Below are positions 1-8,998 of a DNA stretch of 32,051 bases, one piece after another. Below the pieces are notes generated by a model that ran no database searches, was not told the origin of the DNA, and was given only the letters and a program-made list of their open reading frames with translations. The DNA lies in NCBI GenBank assembly GCA_040753495.1, contig JBFMEF010000042.1:1-32051 (forward strand), in the 5' to 3' direction. The position numbers and the translations under genes are program-made. Source of the DNA: Candidatus Zixiibacteriota bacterium (lineage in GTDB: Bacteria; Zixibacteria; MSB-5A5; GN15; PGXB01). Position 1 is the first letter of the stretch. Each line of letters opens with the position of its first letter.

Positions 1-356
1 TCCTGGACAATCCTGACGCCGGGATATCCGTTGACCAGAATCGGCGCGGGGCGCTGCAGGGTCGAGATTATTCCGGTGCGCAGCCCCATCTTGAGGAAAC
101 ATTCCTTGTCCCAGGCCGAAATCATCACCCCCGGCATCTTGGAATCCCCCAGGGTATCGCCCGCTTCCAGCCGCAGGTTGCGCGCTATTATTCTGGCATC
201 GGCCGCGGCATCATTACTCAGCGCCGTCGCCAGCCAGGTCTCTCGTTCCTGCCCCTGGGCTATTTCCGAGCCAATGAGAAGCAGAATGACCGCCAGCAGG
301 GCGACAGCCAGATACCAGACGGCCAGCGCGAGGAACCGATTTTGATACTGCTTCAT
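1..356 (-). CDS. Secreted or membrane-anchored protein of the late module, cut by the left edge
   Basis: An open frame starts with ATG at 356 and runs off the left edge without a stop, giving 118 complete codons. AGAGG lies about 9 bases upstream, and the stop of the FN3 gene is 12 bases upstream. The N-terminus (MKQYQNRFLALAVWY and onward) has a charged start and then a long hydrophobic stretch at about residues 9-29. A small/polar segment (IGSEIAQGQE) follows that could be a signal peptidase site or the end of a membrane anchor. The rest (ETWLATALSNDAAADA..., later NGYPGVRIVQ) is soluble-looking and not recognised. Position after the tail and internal virion genes suggests a late or virion role, but this is inference. 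It is the fourth protein in this 10 kb with such an N-terminus. Confidence 0.75.
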   Translation of the reverse strand, partial: MKQYQNRFLALAVWYLAVALLAVILLLIGSEIAQGQERETWLATALSNDAAADARIIARNLRLEAGDTLGDSKMPGVMISAWDKECFLKMGLRTGIISTLQRPAPILVNGYPGVRIVQ

Positions 357-368
357 ATCTATATGCCT

Positions 369-830
369 CTATTCGTAACGAAGCACTTCAAGATTGACAA
401 TCCGCGCCGGACGGGTCATATCGGGCAAGTTAACTCTTTTCACATTAGAAACCGGCCCCCGTAGTTCGGCTCCGAAAGTCCCGGTCGTATCGCAGGCGAC
501 AATCGCATAGAAAACATAAGGCTTTCCGGGCATTAAAGAAAAAGCGGCATAGGCGCTGTCAATTTGTCCCGGATTAGAAGGTGTCGGTGTAGCCGGCACA
601 ATCACGCAGGAAAGCGGATTGCAGCTCCAAAAGGAAACACTGTCAGCCGCCGAAAGCGAATCTTCGAAAACTTTCAGGACATAATAGCTGGCCGGTCCCG
701 AGGCTGATTCGTTGGCATCGTCGGGGACAGCCGTCCAGTGCAGCCAGACTCCGGTAGGAGCCGCGGCGCATATCGCTCCGAGAGCCAGTATGGCTAATAG
801 GCTTATCAACATTCCCTGTAACTGCTTCAT
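369..830 (-). CDS. Secreted fibronectin type III-like domain protein
   Basis: 153 aa. The start at 830 has a strong GGAGG 6 bases upstream. Residues 1-24 form a textbook Sec signal peptide: MKQ, then LISLLAILALGAIC, then AAA before P25. No proper lipobox precedes C21, since the -1 residue is Ile. The mature part looks like one FN3 domain: an early VWLHWTAVPDD strand, a central YYVLKVFEDS, and a late MPGKPYVFYAIVACD followed by GPVSNVKRV. FN3 and other Ig-like domains are common on phage surfaces and in host extracellular proteins, where they bind carbohydrate or protein. The gene sits between a small membrane protein and the truncated secreted protein, probably in one late transcript. A virion decoration or adhesion role is inferred; a secreted protein acting on the host envelope is the alternative. 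Confidence 0.8.
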   Translation of the reverse strand: MKQLQGMLISLLAILALGAICAAAPTGVWLHWTAVPDDANESASGPASYYVLKVFEDSLSAADSVSFWSCNPLSCVIVPATPTPSNPGQIDSAYAAFSLMPGKPYVFYAIVACDTTGTFGAELRGPVSNVKRVNLPDMTRPARIVNLEVLRYE

Positions 831-844
831 CGTGTCCTCCTTTT

Positions 845-1144
845 TTATCCTTTGGTTCCGTTCCTGACTTTGTCAATCTTATCGTAGATGCGGGTAATTT
901 CGCCGCTAAGCCGCTCCTTCTCCCGCCAGCTTTCGACCTTATGTTCCTCCAGTTCCTTCTCAATGTTGGCGGTGTCTTTCCGGACGCTGATAATATCCCC
1001 TTTCAAAGAGCCTATCTGCGCGCTTAAAGTCTCTTTGGTGGCGCTTATCTCGCGGATAATTTTTTCGCGTTGTTTCCAGAAGAAACCGACCACCAGAATG
1101 GTCTGGGTGACGACCACCACAACGAACTCGAGGTTGAATTCCAT
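845..1144 (-). CDS. Small membrane coiled-coil protein (possible lysis or virion-associated protein)
   Basis: 99 aa. The ATG at 1144 has AGGAG 6 bases upstream and starts 9 bases after the polyvalent protein stop. Residues 5-22 (LEFVVVVVTQTILVVGFF) form one transmembrane segment with almost no charged lead, followed by WKQREK. The remaining 75 residues are highly charged, with heptad-like spacing (IREISATKETLSAQIGSLKG..., IEKELEEHK, LSGEITRIYDKIDKVRN), so a long coiled coil is predicted. This layout is seen in phage holin-like and i-spanin-like proteins, and also in unrelated bitopic phage proteins. The position after the internal virion genes would fit a lysis gene, but no endolysin is present in the window, so the function is open. 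Confidence 0.75.
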   Translation of the reverse strand: MEFNLEFVVVVVTQTILVVGFFWKQREKIIREISATKETLSAQIGSLKGDIISVRKDTANIEKELEEHKVESWREKERLSGEITRIYDKIDKVRNGTKG

Positions 1145-1153
1145 GCTGCTCTC

Positions 1154-4100
1154 CTAATATCTAAAGTCCGGATAACGGTTATTCCACTCTTCTATCAGTT
1201 TATCTGCTTCCGCGTCTTTCCCTTTTTCTCTCAGTCGGGCGAGACGCTGAATCAACTCTTTCTGCTCAAACTGTATCCGCTTCTCGCGAGCTTCCGGAGT
1301 CTCTGTTCGAGTAAATAGCCTGCCGACCACAGGGATATTCGCCGGATGCGCGATTTCGGGAATCTCCCCACTCGCAGCGGCCTTGACGCCGGTCTCAACT
1401 GTTCTCACTATCCCGCTGGCCAGCCCTCCCGTCATTCCCTGAAGCAGATGGTCGATTTTCCGGGGTGACAAGCCAAAGGTCTTCCCTATAAATTTGGCCG
1501 TCTCGGTCGTGTAGGGACTGAATCTATCTTTAGGGTCTTTGCTTTTCGCTTCCCAGTATGGGTCGATAGGCCGGTCACGGAAGAAATCGTAATTAGCCCA
1601 GAGCTCTATGGGCACTTTGATTGAGGGAGGCAAATCCACCGGCGCCGGGAACGGAACGCCGTTAATCTCAAAGGTCTGCCCGGGGGTAATCTGGTCGACT
1701 ATCGCCCTCATTCCCTCCTTGAGCGCTTCCGGGTCTTTTGAATAGAAATAATTAAGGGCTAATTCGGGACCCCCGGCATAAGCAACCGTCCACTCAAAAG
1801 GTTTGGGCAGCCGCAGAATCTTGTCGGAACCGTCTGGATTTTTCCCCAGGTTGAAATGCCAGAAGGAATATTTCTCCCAGGCGGGGAGCTCCTTGTACCA
1901 CTGCTCATCTTTATGGATGTTCCAGAGAATGGCCGTCGGAATCGTCAGCGAAGCGACCGCTTTCGTAGATGCCTTTATCGGATGTTCCCGAGCGAATCTG
2001 ATGAATTTCGCGAGTCCCTGAACATTCGCGTTCCAGAAGGGAATTATCTGATTGATTACCGACCCATAGGCTCCCATCCTGGTAAAATTGACCGTCACAT
2101 CGCGAGCTGCCGCTGAGGCGAGTATTTGCGCGCTTTCGGATTTCTTCCCGTAGAGCTGCTCTCCCTTTTTGTAAGCGGCCTCGAATTCCGCCAAACGGGG
2201 AATCGATTCAGTGACGCTCAAGACTTCTTTGAGAGCCTCAATCGGATGAGAGACGACATTCATCGTCTTTTTCTTGGCATCGGAGGCAAGCACCTGGCGG
2301 GCCGCCTTCTCAAGACTTTTCCGGTCGGCGCCGATGAAGTGGGCCATATCGACTCCGGAACGCGCATATAACTCCTTCGTCTCGCTACTGGGATTGAAGC
2401 GGTCGATAGTCGCTTTCGCCATAGCATCGGGGAACCGGTCAGGCCGAATGAATTCCGACTGCAGCCAAGCCCCTTGTATGTCACGCAGAGGATTGGTGAT
2501 AAGGCTGAATCCCGGACGTAGCCCGGTCGCCCCCAATCTGACCGCCCGGGCCACTGGAGCGAAGAAATATTTAATGAAGAATGGCTGATGCATCCGGTCC
2601 ATGGACATCAGCGTCTTATAGATATCGGCATGAACCTGATAAGCCTTCTTCTTTCCGTCTACAACCAAGGTAATGATATTGTCGCGATTGATGGCGCGCG
2701 TGGCGGCATTGGTATAGACGGTTACTATCTGGTCAAGCGATGCCCGGCTGACATCAACTCCGGCTTCTTTCAGCTGCCCCTCCAGCTGCTCGAGATTAAA
2801 TTTGGTAGTAGCTTTTGGCAACTCGACTTCTCTTATGAATGCTCCGAGGCCTTCATGGCTATCGGCCAGTTTAGCCAGGGCGCGACCGACTCGGGCTTTG
2901 TCCGCCAGGCCGATAAGGAATGACACATTCTTGACCATGGAATGATAAGGATTTATAATCTGACGACCGCTGCCTCGAATTTTCTTGACGGGCGAGGGCA
3001 AATTGGCCCAGCGAGTCGAGGTCGAAAGCGATGCCAGGTCGGCCCTGGAATCCATGACGCGATAGAAGGGGAAATATTCATTATTGAGCGCCTTCATGGC
3101 ATCGACGGCCTGCCTTTCGATGGCGCCCGATTCTACCACATAATCCCAGACGCGGTCATTAAAAGCCTGATAATCTTCGAATGCCTTCCGGAATAGCCGA
3201 GACTCATATTTGTCTCGGATGAAAGTGGCGTCAGCCAGGTCTATTCCCGGGTTGATTCCCCTCTTATGAAGCTCGAGAGCGCGCCGTGCCGTCCCGTAGA
3301 GGGCAAACTGTTTCTTTTGATTCGATATCGGAGCCAATGCTTCTCGCAGTGAAGGGCCGGTTTTATTACCGGCCATGTCGAAGGTTCCTTCCGTGACCAT
3401 ATCCATCGCTTTGCGGTCGGCTGCCATTTTATTGGCTCGATATTGCAACGTGGGGCTGTCGGCCGGAAGGATTCTACCCTCTTTGGCGGCCTCGGTGATA
3501 TTGCCTTCACCGGTGGCCTTTTTTTCAAGAGTTTCTACCGGCAGCCAATCGTCTTCGAATAAGGTACGTACCCGGGCTATTCCTGAGAGCACTTTCTCCT
3601 TGGCGGTCTGGGCGATGCCGCGCCCCTTCCAATCGATATGAGCGATAACCCGAGCTTCCGAACCCTCGTTTCTCCATCTACTGATAATCCCCTTGCCGCT
3701 TTCGAGAGTCTCTTTAAGCTCTGGATGCTGCGCCAGGAATTGAGTGAACGATTCTGTGAATTTCGGCGCCATAATTTCCGGTTTAGCCGATTCTGTTAGA
3801 TAATGCCGGACATACTCGGCAAATCCTTCATTCGGTCGAGACTTTGTCGGCTCATAATCGAGCTTGCCGAGTTCCTCTTTGTACCCGGGAAGGTCAGAAA
3901 ATTTATACCCTTTGTCGATATGGTGAGCCACCTCATGAGTTAGCGCCGCCACATCCCCCCAGTCTTTCATCGCGATGGTTTCGGCTCTCTTATTGTAGGC
4001 TCCGGTGGCTTTCAGAATTCGTTCCCGCTTCCCTTTAAATCCGGTAAAAATAGGAACTCGCAATGACCGGCTGAAAAACTCCCTGATATGTTGCACTCCG

Positions 4101-5350
4101 ACCGGTTCCCCTTCTTTCGGCATTGTCTCTTTAGCTATCTGAGCGGGGCCCTTGAAAGCCTCGAGTCCTTCGCCCGTTAATTTTCCTCCGGCCTCAGGAG
4201 GTTTGGTCGCCTTCTTCCCCTCGACCGCCTCTTTCAGCCCCGGCATTGACCCGCCGATGACAATCTTCTCAGGCATTTTTGCCGTTTCTTGGGGTGACGC
4301 TCGTTCTGCTTCAACCCTCACATAATTTTTGCCAGTAGCCAAGTCCATTTTGACCTGGGCCCCGGGCGGCAAAACTTCTTCCGGCGCAACTTCACGATAG
4401 GTCGCCGCCGGCACCTTTTTTATGGTGGGTTCAGCGGCGGCCTTATCCGCCACAGCGGAAGGGGCAGTTTCTTTCCCCGGTTTAATTCTACCACCGGAAA
4501 CGCGATATTCCAGTTCCTGACGCGACATCCCGGCAATCTGCTCGGCTGTCAACGGCTCTTTTGAGAACCTCTGCATTTCAAGAAGTTCATCCATAAGTGA
4601 GGCGGTGGGAGATTCTTTTATTTGCCTGAGAGTGACATCTTGGGTTACTGGGATTTCCATCTTCGGTTCTTTCGGCTTCGGGACTTGCTCTAAGCCTGGA
4701 GCTTTAGCGGATTCACCTTGTTCTCTCACTTCGGCTACGGTTCTTTCAAACTCCGGCAAGTTAGCCCGATATTGAGACTTCGACATAGTGAGTCGCGGAT
4801 TGGCGCCGGCCTTCATTGTTGCGCTTCCAGAACCAAAAACACTGGCCAAATCGAAGGCCAGTAGAACCGGATTTTGAGCATACATATCGAGAATCTCTTT
4901 AGAGGTCGGCGCCGGTTGTCTTTCCTGTCCGATATGCGGAGGCTCTTCTATTCCAGCCCCAAAGGCGTTTATCAGCCTCCTGGCGGCGTCGAAAGGATAT
5001 CGAGCCAGTCCATAGGCGGTCTCGCCAGCCGCCTCGGCTGTGGCAAGCGGTCCCTTCAGCTGGGCTTCGACGACCGGCTGGAGAAATTCCGGAGCGCGAA
5101 TTATGCCCTTAAGCGTTGCCTCCGCTCCCTTGATAAGCGTTTCCGGATGCGTGACAGGGAACCCTTTCGGATATTCGGTGGGTGAATAGAGCCAATTGGA
5201 AAAGCCGCCGGCAGCCGCCGGCTCTTCAGGCATAGGCGCAACTGCCGCTTGGCGCTTCAACCAGGGTCTCTGATGCTGCTCAGAAATCTCCACCGCCGTA
5301 TCGGACGCAATTGCCGGAATTTTATTTTTTAACCAGGGACGCTCACCCAT
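1154..5350 (-). CDS. Large polyvalent internal virion protein with zincin-like site and LPD38-like C-terminus
   Basis: 1398 aa, the largest protein here. The N-terminus carries two PWLK motifs (residues 5-8 and 29-32) and a long Pro/Glu/Lys-rich disordered region to about 400. Residues 472-476 read HEVAH (HEXXH), with candidate third ligands in the NEGFAEY segment at 507-513. This matches the gluzincin-like domains found in phage polyvalent proteins. From about residue 925 there is a segment (RAVRLGATGLRPGF, then TNPLRDIQGAW) typical of the LPD38-type C-terminal domain of large phage virion proteins. Another stretch near the end (GLSPRKIDHLL) fits the same group. Such proteins are thought to be packaged in the capsid and ejected with the DNA. 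The gene immediately follows a coiled-coil protein with no gap. The domain names come from pattern recall, not a search. Confidence 0.85.
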   Translation of the reverse strand: MGERPWLKNKIPAIASDTAVEISEQHQRPWLKRQAAVAPMPEEPAAAGGFSNWLYSPTEYPKGFPVTHPETLIKGAEATLKGIIRAPEFLQPVVEAQLKGPLATAEAAGETAYGLARYPFDAARRLINAFGAGIEEPPHIGQERQPAPTSKEILDMYAQNPVLLAFDLASVFGSGSATMKAGANPRLTMSKSQYRANLPEFERTVAEVREQGESAKAPGLEQVPKPKEPKMEIPVTQDVTLRQIKESPTASLMDELLEMQRFSKEPLTAEQIAGMSRQELEYRVSGGRIKPGKETAPSAVADKAAAEPTIKKVPAATYREVAPEEVLPPGAQVKMDLATGKNYVRVEAERASPQETAKMPEKIVIGGSMPGLKEAVEGKKATKPPEAGGKLTGEGLEAFKGPAQIAKETMPKEGEPVGVQHIREFFSRSLRVPIFTGFKGKRERILKATGAYNKRAETIAMKDWGDVAALTHEVAHHIDKGYKFSDLPGYKEELGKLDYEPTKSRPNEGFAEYVRHYLTESAKPEIMAPKFTESFTQFLAQHPELKETLESGKGIISRWRNEGSEARVIAHIDWKGRGIAQTAKEKVLSGIARVRTLFEDDWLPVETLEKKATGEGNITEAAKEGRILPADSPTLQYRANKMAADRKAMDMVTEGTFDMAGNKTGPSLREALAPISNQKKQFALYGTARRALELHKRGINPGIDLADATFIRDKYESRLFRKAFEDYQAFNDRVWDYVVESGAIERQAVDAMKALNNEYFPFYRVMDSRADLASLSTSTRWANLPSPVKKIRGSGRQIINPYHSMVKNVSFLIGLADKARVGRALAKLADSHEGLGAFIREVELPKATTKFNLEQLEGQLKEAGVDVSRASLDQIVTVYTNAATRAINRDNIITLVVDGKKKAYQVHADIYKTLMSMDRMHQPFFIKYFFAPVARAVRLGATGLRPGFSLITNPLRDIQGAWLQSEFIRPDRFPDAMAKATIDRFNPSSETKELYARSGVDMAHFIGADRKSLEKAARQVLASDAKKKTMNVVSHPIEALKEVLSVTESIPRLAEFEAAYKKGEQLYGKKSESAQILASAAARDVTVNFTRMGAYGSVINQIIPFWNANVQGLAKFIRFAREHPIKASTKAVASLTIPTAILWNIHKDEQWYKELPAWEKYSFWHFNLGKNPDGSDKILRLPKPFEWTVAYAGGPELALNYFYSKDPEALKEGMRAIVDQITPGQTFEINGVPFPAPVDLPPSIKVPIELWANYDFFRDRPIDPYWEAKSKDPKDRFSPYTTETAKFIGKTFGLSPRKIDHLLQGMTGGLASGIVRTVETGVKAAASGEIPEIAHPANIPVVGRLFTRTETPEAREKRIQFEQKELIQRLARLREKGKDAEADKLIEEWNNRYPDFRY

Positions 5351-6085
5351 CTACTTCCCAAAAACTCCCTCTATTTGTCGTTTCCAATCATCATAGTCCG
5401 CGCTGCTTATGAGTCCCTTGCGAAGGTCCTCGTCGAGGTCTTTCATCGCCGCCTCTTTCGAGACGTAGCCGTTCCAGGTCGCCTGATTTGTCCATCCGGG
5501 CGCTTCCTCGGCCAGAACCCCACCGATGACCATCTTTCTATTCATATCTCGCAGCATTGCCTGCTTAAAAACCCCCGGGTCGTTACCGTACTGTGCCTTC
5601 TCCTGGCTATCCATAGCATTCCAGAGCCTTACCCATTCGGCCAGGCTGGGCTTTTCTTCCTCAGGTTTTTCGTTGCGGGCCAATTGTAAAGCCTCTTCTT
5701 TTGTCTTGCCCTGTTTCAGGTAGAACTGATATCGCTTTTCCAAGTCGCTGGGAGCATATACGGGAGGCCTCTTCTTCTCTTCCTGCTCCGCCGCGAAACG
5801 CTTCTCCGAAAGCCCGAGCCGGCGCAATTCTAATTCCCTGTTCCAGGCTTCGTTTCGCTGTTGGATGTCAAGGCGAGTATCTCTTTCAGCGGCCGCTTCC
5901 CGACGCTGACGCTCTTCTTCTTCCTGACCGAGATAAAATTTCTTCTGCTGCCAGTCAAACTGACGATTCTCCCTATCCATCTCCTCGCGTCTCAGCCGTT
6001 TCCTCTCCCGTAGGGCGTAGATATCCATCAATCCCTGGCTCAGTCGGCGCAGCGCCTCACTCAAGTCCGCTCTGGCTATTCCCAT
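5351..6085 (-). CDS. Coiled-coil internal virion protein candidate
   Basis: 244 aa. The ATG at 6085 has a GAGGGGAG stretch just upstream. Residues 10-105 are extremely rich in Arg, Glu and Gln with heptad spacing (RERKRLRREEMDRENRQFDW, and later ERQRREAAAERDTR), a long helical rod. The C-terminal half is a more compact segment with WVRLWNAMDSQEKAQYG and EDLRKGLISSADYDDWKRQI, the latter resembling a short helical-hairpin motif. It ends directly against the start of the 1398-aa polyvalent protein, with no spacing. In short-tailed phages, coiled-coil proteins at this position are commonly internal virion or ejection proteins. That role is inferred from location and composition only. Confidence 0.75.
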   Translation of the reverse strand: MGIARADLSEALRRLSQGLMDIYALRERKRLRREEMDRENRQFDWQQKKFYLGQEEEERQRREAAAERDTRLDIQQRNEAWNRELELRRLGLSEKRFAAEQEEKKRPPVYAPSDLEKRYQFYLKQGKTKEEALQLARNEKPEEEKPSLAEWVRLWNAMDSQEKAQYGNDPGVFKQAMLRDMNRKMVIGGVLAEEAPGWTNQATWNGYVSKEAAMKDLDEDLRKGLISSADYDDWKRQIEGVFGK

Positions 6086-6109
6086 GCTCCCCTCGCTCTC
6101 CTTCTCGCC

Positions 6110-6544
6110 CTATACCCGGGCCAGGGCGGCGCGGGTGGAGTAGACATCACCCAGGTTTTGCTGCCGGCGGTTATAGAGGTTCTGATAAAACTCGGCCAGG
6201 GGCATATAAAGCGATTGGATAGTCGCGTTGGTCAGAGCCTGCTGCGTCAGTCCTGAGCGATTTCCAAATCGCGCTCCGGCCGTCTGCAAAAATTTCTTCA
6301 GCGCCGGCGCATTGGCCAGCTGCAGCATCCGCGACATTTTGTTCAGTTCATTCTGGTCGATATCGGCGGTCAACTGCTCTTCCAATTCCGGAAGCTTCCA
6401 GTAGGACTGCTCACCGACTCCCAGGCGCCGGTTGAGGATATCCCGTTCCGGCTTGCTTAGTTTTCCGCCGCCGCCGACCAGACCACTGGCGGTGCTTCCC
6501 AGGACAGAGCCGATTGCCAGAAATTCATCAATTCCGAAAGCCAT
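6110..6544 (-). CDS. Small internal virion protein candidate (gp14-like position)
   Basis: 144 aa. The ATG at 6544 follows an AGGGAGGTAGAACAA leader, a good ribosome site. The N-terminal 27 residues (GIDEFLAIGSVLGSTASGLVGGGG) are Gly/Ala/Ser-rich and weakly hydrophobic. The rest is helical and Gln/Asn-rich (EEQLTADIDQNELNKMSRML, QNLYNRRQQNLGD). This layout, a glycine-rich amphipathic N-terminus followed by helices, is often seen in small ejection proteins encoded between the nozzle gene and the large internal proteins of podoviruses. No specific family could be assigned with certainty. Confidence 0.7.
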   Translation of the reverse strand: MAFGIDEFLAIGSVLGSTASGLVGGGGKLSKPERDILNRRLGVGEQSYWKLPELEEQLTADIDQNELNKMSRMLQLANAPALKKFLQTAGARFGNRSGLTQQALTNATIQSLYMPLAEFYQNLYNRRQQNLGDVYSTRAALARV

Positions 6545-6562
6545 TTGTTCTACCTCCCTTTT

Positions 6563-8998
6563 TTAGTCTATTCCGACCGGTTTGACGATACAGTCAATCC
6601 CGTCTATCTTCACTTTGGTTATGTTCTTATCCACGGCGTTCATAATCGGCTCTATCTGCAGATTAAACCAGTGCGCGGTATGGAGGGTGCTCTGGTCGAC
6701 ATATCTTTTGGCGTGAGCGTAAGAGAGAGAATCGAAAGTAAGCGTGTCCAGTTTCTGACCGTCTTCGTTATAGACCCTGACTCTAACCAGAGGGTCACCG
6801 GCGGCCGTGTCATCGATATTAGACAGCCAATCAGAGCGCAAGTAGGCCGCCTCAAAATTCACCGGCTCCAGGCTGCGGGCAATCCCCCGTTTCTCGTAAA
6901 GAGGATAAATCCGATACCCCCCCTCATCGAGGGAATCGTTGTAGTCGAGTTTATAGAGAAGGTCTGATCCCGGGCTCACAAAGCAGAAATCCCGAAAGGG
7001 CGCCAGGTTAACCCGATTGAGGGTATCATACATAACCGCGTCATGGAAATCCAGGTAGGTCCAGAAAGACCAGCCATTGGTCTTGAAAAAATGAGCCCAG
7101 GTGGTGTCGGTATTGGGATAAGAGAAAAGCAAAATATCATCGAAAATCCGCATCGCCGCCGCCGTCATGCTGTCAGGGCTTCTAACGATATAATTGCGGA
7201 TGTTGTCGGAAATATAACGGCGCGAGAGTGACTGGTCGCGGTAGATATTCCCCGTCTCCAGGGAGATTCCTTTCCGGTCCAGAAAAATATTGGCGCCGTT
7301 ATAATTGACGAACCCCTGGCGGGCAATCTGTCCGACGCCCGATTCCTTCTTACTGCGATTATAGACATTCCCATCCTGGGTATAGATTATCAAGATGGAA
7401 TTGTGCCGATAAAGAATCAGATACCCCTCGTAAGAGACCAGGCGAACATTCTGGTCGCCGTCATCGAGATCGACATCGAGGTAGTCGAACTGATACCATT
7501 CGTAAGGCGTGCCGGACTGGGAGATATAGATCTTCTGGTCGTCCCAGCCCCAGAGGCGACCTTCATGAACCACCACCCCGCTTAGAACTACATCGAGCAC
7601 ATTGCGCTCAAAGAGGTCATGATTGGCTTCCAGGTCGCGCCAGTGCTCGGTATCGGTGTAATCGGTGGCGGCATTGCTGGTGATAGTGTCCAACACATAC
7701 CAGCCGTGATAGTAAGGGGCATCATTGACGATATCAATTAGCCGCTTTATGACGACCCTGACATATCGGCTCTGGCAGGGCGGCAGCCCGATTTTCGTCT
7801 GAAAACGCTCAATTTCGGTGTTATAGTAAGTCAGAGCCCGAGAAGTATCGCTCGTTCTGCCCGTCAGCGTGTCCAGCAAATAAACCGCATACTGAACCCA
7901 CCAGTTGCTGGAATAGCCGGAAACGGTGTCGGCCGTTGACCCGCCGTCTCCATCTAAGAAAGTGGGCGCGCCCAGAGAATAGTAGCAGTTCTTCAGCGGC
8001 GGATATTCCTGGTTTAGGAGGTACTGGATATTTAATCCCGATGGAGGCTGGGCTTCCCGGATGGTTTTCCAGAAGTAGGTATTGTTCAGGGTGGCATCAC
8101 TCAGATTGTCACCGTGGTTCCAGAGCTGAGCGTTTGTCCAGTTGTTGGTTACGCTGAAGGTATCTATTACAAAAAGTGAATCGGTGTCAAAATTGTTATG
8201 GTCACCGCGAGTTCGAACCAGCAGGAAATCAAGCGCCCCCGGGGCGACACAGACAGAGTCGGCAATTTGCGGATAGAGATTCTGAATGAGTATTCTCTCG
8301 TTGAGCGCCCGCACTGGCGCCGACAAGGGACCACACCACTTCGAAAAAGCGTAATTGGTTGAGCAGGGCACTTCGGCTACAAAAGCGTAGCGATAGACGC
8401 CGTTGAGATTGCCGGACTGTTTAAGCGTAATCACTTCAGCCTGTCCCGGGGCTAACGGGGTGACGTAATCGGCCGTCATGGTCGAGGGAGCGCCGGAGAT
8501 AATTAGCGGGCGATTTCTGCCGTTGCAAAATAGAATATCATCATTCCAAACCGTCCAGATGCCGGTAGTGGGATAGAGATAAGAATAAAGCGAGTCGGTA
8601 CAATCGTAAGAGAATGGCTCGCTGACCTTCAGGTCGGCATAATAGCCGGTGTTGATTCTCAAAACCTCAAAAAGATACCCCTGCCCATTGGAGAAGCGAT
8701 GTGAAAAAATCGCCGAAATTTCATTATGATTCGGCAGGGCGCTGGTCAGGGCGTGAAATCCCGGTCTTGGATAGAGGCTCCCGGGGTATCGGTCGAGATT
8801 CCAGTTGCGGACTATCTGCGCCTGCTCTGGCGGAACGGAGAATATATTATCGACCGAGTTCATCCCTCCGGAGAAGTTGTAGATTGAATATGGCTCCTGG
8901 GCGGTAACAACCTCAGGAGCCACTTCCGTTAAAAGGAGGACTAAAGCGAATAAGGCCCAGGTGACTGGGGTTATTTGGAAAGCTCGCTTACCTCTCAT
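6563..8998 (-). CDS. Tail nozzle protein (T7 gp12/P22 gp10-like) with N-terminal signal peptide
   Basis: 811 aa from the ATG at 8998. This start is chosen over the in-frame ATG at 9013 because GGGAGG sits 7 bases before it. It overlaps the preceding adaptor by 11 bases. The segment at residues 40-81 (YNFSGGMN, then PPEQAQIVRNWNLDR, then RPGFHAL) is the characteristic opening of nozzle/tail-tubular-B proteins: SGG, then an N-x-D type turn, then a RPG motif. Long beta-rich repeats follow, with many D, Y and W residues, as expected of a propeller-like nozzle that caps the short tail. Unusually, residues 1-33 form a Sec signal peptide: RGKR, a TWALFALVLLL core, and VTA before QEP. The fold assignment is fairly safe; export is a prediction. 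Confidence 0.85.
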   Translation of the reverse strand: MRGKRAFQITPVTWALFALVLLLTEVAPEVVTAQEPYSIYNFSGGMNSVDNIFSVPPEQAQIVRNWNLDRYPGSLYPRPGFHALTSALPNHNEISAIFSHRFSNGQGYLFEVLRINTGYYADLKVSEPFSYDCTDSLYSYLYPTTGIWTVWNDDILFCNGRNRPLIISGAPSTMTADYVTPLAPGQAEVITLKQSGNLNGVYRYAFVAEVPCSTNYAFSKWCGPLSAPVRALNERILIQNLYPQIADSVCVAPGALDFLLVRTRGDHNNFDTDSLFVIDTFSVTNNWTNAQLWNHGDNLSDATLNNTYFWKTIREAQPPSGLNIQYLLNQEYPPLKNCYYSLGAPTFLDGDGGSTADTVSGYSSNWWVQYAVYLLDTLTGRTSDTSRALTYYNTEIERFQTKIGLPPCQSRYVRVVIKRLIDIVNDAPYYHGWYVLDTITSNAATDYTDTEHWRDLEANHDLFERNVLDVVLSGVVVHEGRLWGWDDQKIYISQSGTPYEWYQFDYLDVDLDDGDQNVRLVSYEGYLILYRHNSILIIYTQDGNVYNRSKKESGVGQIARQGFVNYNGANIFLDRKGISLETGNIYRDQSLSRRYISDNIRNYIVRSPDSMTAAAMRIFDDILLFSYPNTDTTWAHFFKTNGWSFWTYLDFHDAVMYDTLNRVNLAPFRDFCFVSPGSDLLYKLDYNDSLDEGGYRIYPLYEKRGIARSLEPVNFEAAYLRSDWLSNIDDTAAGDPLVRVRVYNEDGQKLDTLTFDSLSYAHAKRYVDQSTLHTAHWFNLQIEPIMNAVDKNITKVKIDGIDCIVKPVGID

